From assembly GCF_904528075.1 (NCBI RefSeq), contig NZ_LR882035.1:3224001-3288000 (forward strand): a stretch of DNA of 64,000 nucleotides, given 5' to 3'. How positions within the stretch are numbered: the stretch's first letter is position 1; each line of letters starts with the position of its first letter. A program made the translations under genes and the position numbers. This document shows positions 59,342-64,000 of this stretch, in pieces. This DNA comes from Agreia sp. COWG. GTDB lineage: Bacteria > Actinomycetota > Actinomycetes > Actinomycetales > Microbacteriaceae. The notes under the pieces were generated by a model. The model saw only the letters and a program-made list of their open reading frames with translations, ran no database searches and was not told the DNA's origin.

Positions 59342-60083
59342 ACGACTCGTCTCGCGGTGGCAGGGCGTCGCCCTCAGTCTCATCGGAATCGTCTTCATCA
59401 CCTGGCTGGCCATCACCGGGCAGCTCGGTCTCTACATTCACCCCCGCTATTTCGTCTTCACCGTCGTGATGGCGGTCGTCGGCGGGCTGCTCACCCTCGC
59501 CGCGTTCGCGATCGCCCCGGAGGACGACGATCACGACGAGCCACGCCGCCGGTGGGGACCGTTGGCCTCCGGAGGCGCGATCGCCGCCATCGCCCTGGCC
59601 TTCTGCGCCCTCGTGATCATCCCCCCGTCTACGTTGACCTCGGCCACGGTCGAGAACCGAGATCTGAACAGCTCCGTGACCCAGGGCGACGATGCGCTGA
59701 CCTCGAGCGTCGACCTGGCCGGAACCGATGTTCGCACCCTGACCCTGAAAGACTGGGCCACGCTTCTTCGAGACGGCTCGGGCAGCGACTTCGCCGCCGG
59801 AAAGACGGCCAGCCTGTCGGGATTCGTCACGGCCGATTCCAGCGACCCAGAGAATGTGTTCTACCTCACCCGGTTCGTGATCACCTGCTGCGCCGTCGAT
59901 GCCCAGCCGGTCGGCGTTCCCGTCTATTCCCCGGGATGGAAGGCGAAGTTCCCCGTCGAGACCTGGGTCGAGGCCGAGGGCACGTTCGCGCTGAACCCGA
60001 GCGCGCTGAGCCTCGAAAGCACCGTCATCGCCAACCCCTCCATCACCGCGATCGACCAACCGGCCGAGCCGTATGCCTACTGA
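59334..60083 (+). CDS. TIGR03943-like membrane protein, module copy B
   Basis: 249-residue paralogue of 55438-56286, sharing GQLGLYIHPRY and FVITCCAVDAQPVGVPVYSP. It lacks the His-rich loop: that position holds only EDDDHDEPRRR. Starts at TTG 59334 inside the permease gene, as in copy A. The loss or gain of the loop suggests the two modules handle different conditions or metals. Confidence 0.85.
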   Translation: MLERLVSRWQGVALSLIGIVFITWLAITGQLGLYIHPRYFVFTVVMAVVGGLLTLAAFAIAPEDDDHDEPRRRWGPLASGGAIAAIALAFCALVIIPPSTLTSATVENRDLNSSVTQGDDALTSSVDLAGTDVRTLTLKDWATLLRDGSGSDFAAGKTASLSGFVTADSSDPENVFYLTRFVITCCAVDAQPVGVPVYSPGWKAKFPVETWVEAEGTFALNPSALSLESTVIANPSITAIDQPAEPYAY

Positions 60084-61485
60084 GACGCGCACGCAGCGAC
60101 GCGAACTGTCACTGTTCCGGCGTACCAGCATCGTCGTGGTCGTCGTTCTCGCCGTCACCAGCGGCATCCTGGGGGCCGCGAACACTCTGCAGGGCCCGCG
60201 GCTGTCTTCGGCCGAGATCAATGGCCAGGGCGCGATCAGCCGCACCGGGCAACGCCTGATTCTGCACACCAATCAACCCGTCGCGCACGTCGCCGAGGAT
60301 CAGATCTCCATCACACCGTCGGTGCCGTTCACCACGACCACGTCGGGCAACGATGTCATCATCACCCTTGACGACATGCTCCGGTACAACGCCGACTACA
60401 CGGTCTCCGCCTCGATGAAGAGTCTCTATTCGGGTGCCCCCGCCACGCTGGAGTACTCGTTCACAACCCCCGACATCGACGTCTACACGCTGACTCGAGA
60501 CCCGGGAGGAGTCGCGGGTGACGAGCCCGACCGCGTGGTTCGCAGCTCACTCTCCGGCGCGACCCCCAGCGAGGACGTCTTCACCGCCGGCCGCATTCAG
60601 GAGTACGCGGTCAGTGGCTCGACCCTGGCCATGATCGTGCTCGACGAGCAAGACCGCACCTCGTTGGTGGTCAGAGATCTCTCGACCGGTATCGACACCG
60701 ATGTGCATGTGCCGCGGGCCGGAGCCCTGCGATATCTCAAGTCGTCCGGGCCATCCGGCCTCTTCGGCTTCACGGTTGCCGGCATGGCCCAACCCGACGG
60801 CTCCACCTCGCCGACGACCCTCTTCGTCTACGACCTGGCCACCCCCAACGGTGTCGCACGCCAGGTGACCGGAGCCGGTGGCAGCCAGCTGTCGACCGTC
60901 GCCTGGGCCTTCGCCCCCGGCACCACCTCCGCAGTCGTTCAGGACTACGACCAGCAGCTCTATCTCGTCGACACCATCACGGAGTCTGTGCCGAGCCCCC
61001 TGGGCGACCACGCCGAGGTGCACGGATTCATTCCGGGCACCGTCGAACTGGTCGTGTCAGACCTCGATCAGTCGACCGTGATCGATCTTCAGGCCGCGAA
61101 GAGCCGCACCTTCATTCCGCGCACGGCCGAGGTCGACCGGCACTACTACCCCGGCAAGCGGCTGATGATCGACCATGAAAACAGCTACATTCAGGAGTTC
61201 GATATTCCTGATGAAAACCGGCAGTACTCCACGTCGGCCCTCTACCTGATCGACTCGTCGGGCACCCGCGAGATCTATCGCCCGGCGCCCACCACGCGCA
61301 TCCGCAATGTCTGTCTCTCGCCCAACGGAAAGGTCGCGGCGGTGGAGACCATGCCGGAGTCGAGGCAGGACGACGACTACCCCAACATCCCGTCGTATCT
61401 GCCGATGACGACCTACTTCGTCGACGTGGCGACGAACCAGATCCTGCTGGCCCGTGGCGGCTGGATGCCGGACTGGTGCCAGTAG
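60073..61485 (+). CDS. membrane-anchored propeller-like protein, module copy B
   Basis: 470-residue paralogue of 56276-57658: N-terminal anchor (SIVVVVVLAVTSGILGAANT), LQGPRLSSAEI against copy A's TQGPQLTSAQI, GQRLIL, Ig-like domain, and propeller-like repeats. C-terminal cysteines NVCLSPNG and PDWCQ are conserved. Copy B has an extra segment near residues 350-385 (RHYYPGKRLMIDHENSYIQE). Overlaps the preceding gene by 11 bases. Confidence 0.75.
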   Translation: MPTETRTQRRELSLFRRTSIVVVVVLAVTSGILGAANTLQGPRLSSAEINGQGAISRTGQRLILHTNQPVAHVAEDQISITPSVPFTTTTSGNDVIITLDDMLRYNADYTVSASMKSLYSGAPATLEYSFTTPDIDVYTLTRDPGGVAGDEPDRVVRSSLSGATPSEDVFTAGRIQEYAVSGSTLAMIVLDEQDRTSLVVRDLSTGIDTDVHVPRAGALRYLKSSGPSGLFGFTVAGMAQPDGSTSPTTLFVYDLATPNGVARQVTGAGGSQLSTVAWAFAPGTTSAVVQDYDQQLYLVDTITESVPSPLGDHAEVHGFIPGTVELVVSDLDQSTVIDLQAAKSRTFIPRTAEVDRHYYPGKRLMIDHENSYIQEFDIPDENRQYSTSALYLIDSSGTREIYRPAPTTRIRNVCLSPNGKVAAVETMPESRQDDDYPNIPSYLPMTTYFVDVATNQILLARGGWMPDWCQ

Positions 61486-61524
61486 CGTCTGAGCCGTACC
61501 TCGTGGCCGGGCTAGGGTGAGCGC

Positions 61525-62658
61525 GTGAGCCGGATTCCTGATCTCCCCGTGCCCGAGGCCGCGCTCGACGACCTGAGACGACGTCTGGAGCACACACGCT
61601 GGGGAGCGGAGTGGCCAGAGCAGCCATGGGCCGCGGGCACCGATGCGGCGACGCTGCGACGCCTCGCCGATTACTGGCGGACCGGCTTCGACTGGAGGGC
61701 CGTCGAGAGTCGCATCCTCGCGCTGAACAGCGTCATCACCGAGGTACGGGGCACCCCGGTGCACGCCTTCGTCTTCGAGGCGGAGACGCCAGGAGCGCTT
61801 GCCGTCGTGCTCACGAACGGCTGGCCGAGCACAAGCTACGAGCTGGTCCACCTGGCCGAGCGACTGTCCATGCCATCGCGCTTCGGCGGCGACCCCTCGC
61901 ACGCGCTCACGATCGTCGTCCCCTCTCTTCCGGGCTTCCCCTTCTCGCCCCAGCGACCCGAGCGCGCCAGCGAGATCCACGAGTTGTGGCACGAGCTCAT
62001 GGGCTCGATGGGCTATCCACGGTACGGAGCGCACGGCGGCGATCTGGGCGCCGGCATCACCTCCCGCCTCGCCCAGGCGCACCCGGAGGCGGTGGTCGGC
62101 ATCCATCTGATGGCCGTCGCCGCCCCGATCGACCTCGACGAATCGACCCTGTCCGCCGACGAGCGCCGGTTCGTCGAGAGAGCTCGGTCGTGGTCGGAGC
62201 TCGAGGGCAGCTACCAGCACCAGCAGCAGCGACGGCCGCTGAGCCTTTCGCCCGCGCTCTCGGACTCGCCCGTGGGACTGTTGGCCTGGATCGTCGAGAA
62301 GTACCGGGCATGGAGCGATTCGGACGGAGAGCTGAACCGGCACTTCTCCGACGACTTTCTTCTCACCCAGGCGTCGCTCTATTGGTTCACGAACTCGATC
62401 TCGACCTCGCTGCGCCCGTATTACGAGTACGCGGCGGGGCTCATCCCGCCCATACGACGCGTAACCGTTCCGACCGCGGTGGCCGTCTTCCCGGCCGACC
62501 TCGCGCAGCCTCCCCGGGAGTGGGCCGAACGCACGTACACCGTCGCTCGCTACACGACGATGCCCCGCGGCGGCCACTTCGCTCCCCACGAGGAGCCCGA
62601 GCTGATCGCCGCGGACATCAGCGAGTTCTTCGCCTCACTCGTCAGTCACGCCCGCTAG
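61525..62658 (+). CDS. epoxide hydrolase family protein
   Basis: 377 residues with the EHN N-terminal domain (ALDDLRRRLEHTRWGAEWPE, YWRTGFDWRAVESRI) and an alpha/beta hydrolase core; the nucleophile region reads RYGAHGGDLGAGITSRLA with Asp in GGDLG, and the catalytic His is in MPRGGHFAPHEEPEL. Such enzymes hydrolyse epoxides to diols. GTG start at 61525. Single gene. Confidence 0.93.
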   Translation: MSRIPDLPVPEAALDDLRRRLEHTRWGAEWPEQPWAAGTDAATLRRLADYWRTGFDWRAVESRILALNSVITEVRGTPVHAFVFEAETPGALAVVLTNGWPSTSYELVHLAERLSMPSRFGGDPSHALTIVVPSLPGFPFSPQRPERASEIHELWHELMGSMGYPRYGAHGGDLGAGITSRLAQAHPEAVVGIHLMAVAAPIDLDESTLSADERRFVERARSWSELEGSYQHQQQRRPLSLSPALSDSPVGLLAWIVEKYRAWSDSDGELNRHFSDDFLLTQASLYWFTNSISTSLRPYYEYAAGLIPPIRRVTVPTAVAVFPADLAQPPREWAERTYTVARYTTMPRGGHFAPHEEPELIAADISEFFASLVSHAR

Positions 62659-62762
62659 CGACCGACCGAATCGGTGAACGCTCCCTCACCTCCGGCGGAC
62701 ACAGTGATGCGATCGTCGCTGTGGCATCATGTCGCCCGGGGATGAAACATCGGGGGGTAGCC

Positions 62763-62945
62763 ATGTTCAAGGTCGGATCCGTTCTGCTGTCGTCGCTGGT
62801 GGTCGTGGGCGGGATCTTTCTCGCCGGCCCCTCCGCAGCGGCCGCCGAGCCCTCCTGCAGGGCGCTGCCAGCGCCGGCCGCCTCATTGATCGGTGCGACC
62901 GATGCGACGGCCCGGTTCCGCATGGGTGACGACGACCCACAGTGA
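62763..62945 (+). CDS. small secreted peptide
   Basis: 60 residues: Sec signal VGSVLLSSLVVVGGIFLAGP with cleavage after AAA, then about 33 residues (EPSCRALPAPAASLIGATDA, ARFRMGDDDPQ). One cysteine. ATG 62763 follows GGGGGTAGCC. Either a real secreted peptide or the 5' part of a truncated gene. No similarity recognised. Confidence 0.5.
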   Translation: MFKVGSVLLSSLVVVGGIFLAGPSAAAAEPSCRALPAPAASLIGATDATARFRMGDDDPQ

Positions 62946-62953
62946 GCGACCCG

Positions 62954-64000
62954 TTACGACACCCGCCGGCGTCGAGCGAACACGAGCGCGCCGGCCAGCA
63001 GAAGCGCGAGCGCTCCCAGTCCGGTGAACAGGGCGCCCGAGCCGGTCATCGCCAGTGGGCCGCCCGAGCCTGAGCCCGGTGCCGCATCCAACTCGTCGAC
63101 ACCGGCGACGCTGGCTCGAGCCAGCACCGTCAGCGCCGCGTCGGCCGAGGCAGCCTCACCCGCCGCCCGCACGGTATGCGAGCCGGTCGGGGTCGCCAGC
63201 GGGATGCGCACGGTCGCCGAGAACGCGCCTGTCGCGTCGGTCGTGGCCCGCCCCAGCGACACCGGATCGGAGAACAGCGTCAGCGCGACGCTCTCCCCCG
63301 ACGCGAAGCCGCGACCCGTGACCGTGACGCTGTCGCCCGCGACGACGCTCGGACTGCTCACCGAGATCACTGCGGCCCCGGGCTGCGGCGCCACGATCAC
63401 GCCGCCGTCGCCGACCACCACGCGCACAGAAACGGCGGCGTTCGACGGGGCCAGCTCCTCGTCGGCGGTCATCGCGAACACCGGAAGACCTGCGCTCGTG
63501 AAGTGCACCAGCGCGGCGCGGGCGTGCCTACGGGGGTCGAACAGCCCGGCATCCGTGGCCTCGCCCGGGTTGGACGAGTCGTTCACGGTGCGCGAGTGGT
63601 ACACGATCACGGGGTTGCCGTATTCGTCGACGGTGAACGAGTTGTGGCCGGGGCCCACCTGCCCGGGAACGTCGTCGCTCGTGAGCAGCGGATACGGGTT
63701 CTTCGTCCACGAGTTCGGATCGAGCAGATCGGCGGCGGAGTCCGCGGTGAGCACACCGACGCAGTACTTGTCGTCGACCGACGACGCCGAGAAGGCGATG
63801 ATGACCTTGCCGTTTTTCTGGATCACGGCGGGGCCCTCGTCGATCGCTTGGTCGCCGTTCTTCTCCCACGCGAGCGTCGGCGTCGAGAGCAGGAACGATG
63901 CAGAGATCAGCTGGTTCGGGTTCGCCGGGTCGGTCTCGGCCATGCGCAGCGTCGATCCACCCACGCCCGTCTCGGCCCAGACCACGTAGTGCCGGCCGTC
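62954..64000 (-). CDS. GH43-like surface glycosidase, C-terminal part (runs off window)
   Basis: The frame is open through the window's right edge, so the start lies beyond it. The visible N-terminal part is the late five-blade domain of a family 43 glycosidase (SWTKNPYPLLTSDDVPGQVG, PGHNSFTVDEYGNPVIVYHS, ARAALVHFTSAGLPVFAMT). It is followed by an Ig-like domain and a sorting-type tail LAMTGSG with hydrophobic helix and RRRR, which suggests sortase or membrane anchoring. Likely arabinan- or xylan-degrading; substrate unproven. Confidence 0.82.
   Translation of the reverse strand, partial: DGRHYVVWAETGVGGSTLRMAETDPANPNQLISASFLLSTPTLAWEKNGDQAIDEGPAVIQKNGKVIIAFSASSVDDKYCVGVLTADSAADLLDPNSWTKNPYPLLTSDDVPGQVGPGHNSFTVDEYGNPVIVYHSRTVNDSSNPGEATDAGLFDPRRHARAALVHFTSAGLPVFAMTADEELAPSNAAVSVRVVVGDGGVIVAPQPGAAVISVSSPSVVAGDSVTVTGRGFASGESVALTLFSDPVSLGRATTDATGAFSATVRIPLATPTGSHTVRAAGEAASADAALTVLARASVAGVDELDAAPGSGSGGPLAMTGSGALFTGLGALALLLAGALVFARRRRVS

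Overview
The window is high-GC DNA with frequent GTG starts, ATGA/GTGA gene overlaps, actinobacterial-type lipoproteins, and a DtxR-type iron box. It fits a chromosomal segment of an actinobacterium, most likely Microbacteriaceae; the family assignment is an inference from gene content and codon style. No rRNA, tRNA or CRISPR array was seen.

Layout. (1) 0.1-4.5 kb: a LacI regulator and a convergent three-gene carbohydrate-catabolic operon (Gfo/Idh dehydrogenase, DUF993 aldolase-like protein, sugar isomerase) with a LacI-type palindrome at its promoter. (2) 4.6-6.4 kb: a cytosine-deaminase-like amidohydrolase lacking two catalytic residues, and a DUF1097 membrane protein. (3) 6.65-10.27 kb: phnD, phnC and a phnE encoding two fused permease units. 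(4) 10.27-23.3 kb: an accessory island of visibly lower GC and mixed origin, flanked by direct copies of the 3' end of the phn acetyltransferase gene. It holds two MFS efflux genes, an extra CarD regulator, two paralogous secreted four-cysteine proteins, a META-like lipoprotein, a TetR/monooxygenase pair, three fragments of the dnaE2 3' end, a GH15 fragment and a truncated serine recombinase. (5) 23.26-32.05 kb: a C-P lyase operon (phnG-H-I-J-K-L, DUF1045, phnM, phnN, hexapeptide acetyltransferase) with a divergent PhnF-like GntR regulator. One operator design (TTGTCTA, six bases, TAGACAA) lies both before phnG and before phnD, so the two halves of the split locus probably form one regulon for phosphonate uptake and breakdown.

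(6) 32-36.4 kb: a TetR/DoxX pair, a PLP decarboxylase bounded by ~35-bp direct repeats, a PNPOx-like protein, a membrane protein and trpF. (7) 36.5-40.6 kb: siderophore-interacting protein plus a siderophore ABC importer (binding protein and two permeases, no ATPase here) behind an iron box. (8) 40.6-44.5 kb: a two-component system divergent from an FtsX-type ABC exporter. (9) 44.5-51.3 kb: CopD/CtaG fusion, MarR regulator, and an SDR, hydrolase/GADH3 fusion, GMC oxidoreductase operon. (10) 51.6-54.3 kb: a small protein, and an EmrB-like exporter with its divergent TetR. (11) 54.4-61.5 kb: a three-gene membrane operon (CECG permease, TIGR03943-like protein, anchored propeller-like protein) present twice in tandem with a HIT gene between. 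(12) 61.5-64 kb: epoxide hydrolase, a small secreted peptide and the C-terminal part of a surface GH43-like protein.

The strongest leads for undescribed biology are the island with its paralogous secreted proteins and repeated dnaE2 scars, the duplicated three-gene membrane module, an 82-bp interspersed repeat found three times, and the possible replacement of PhnP by the DUF1045 protein.
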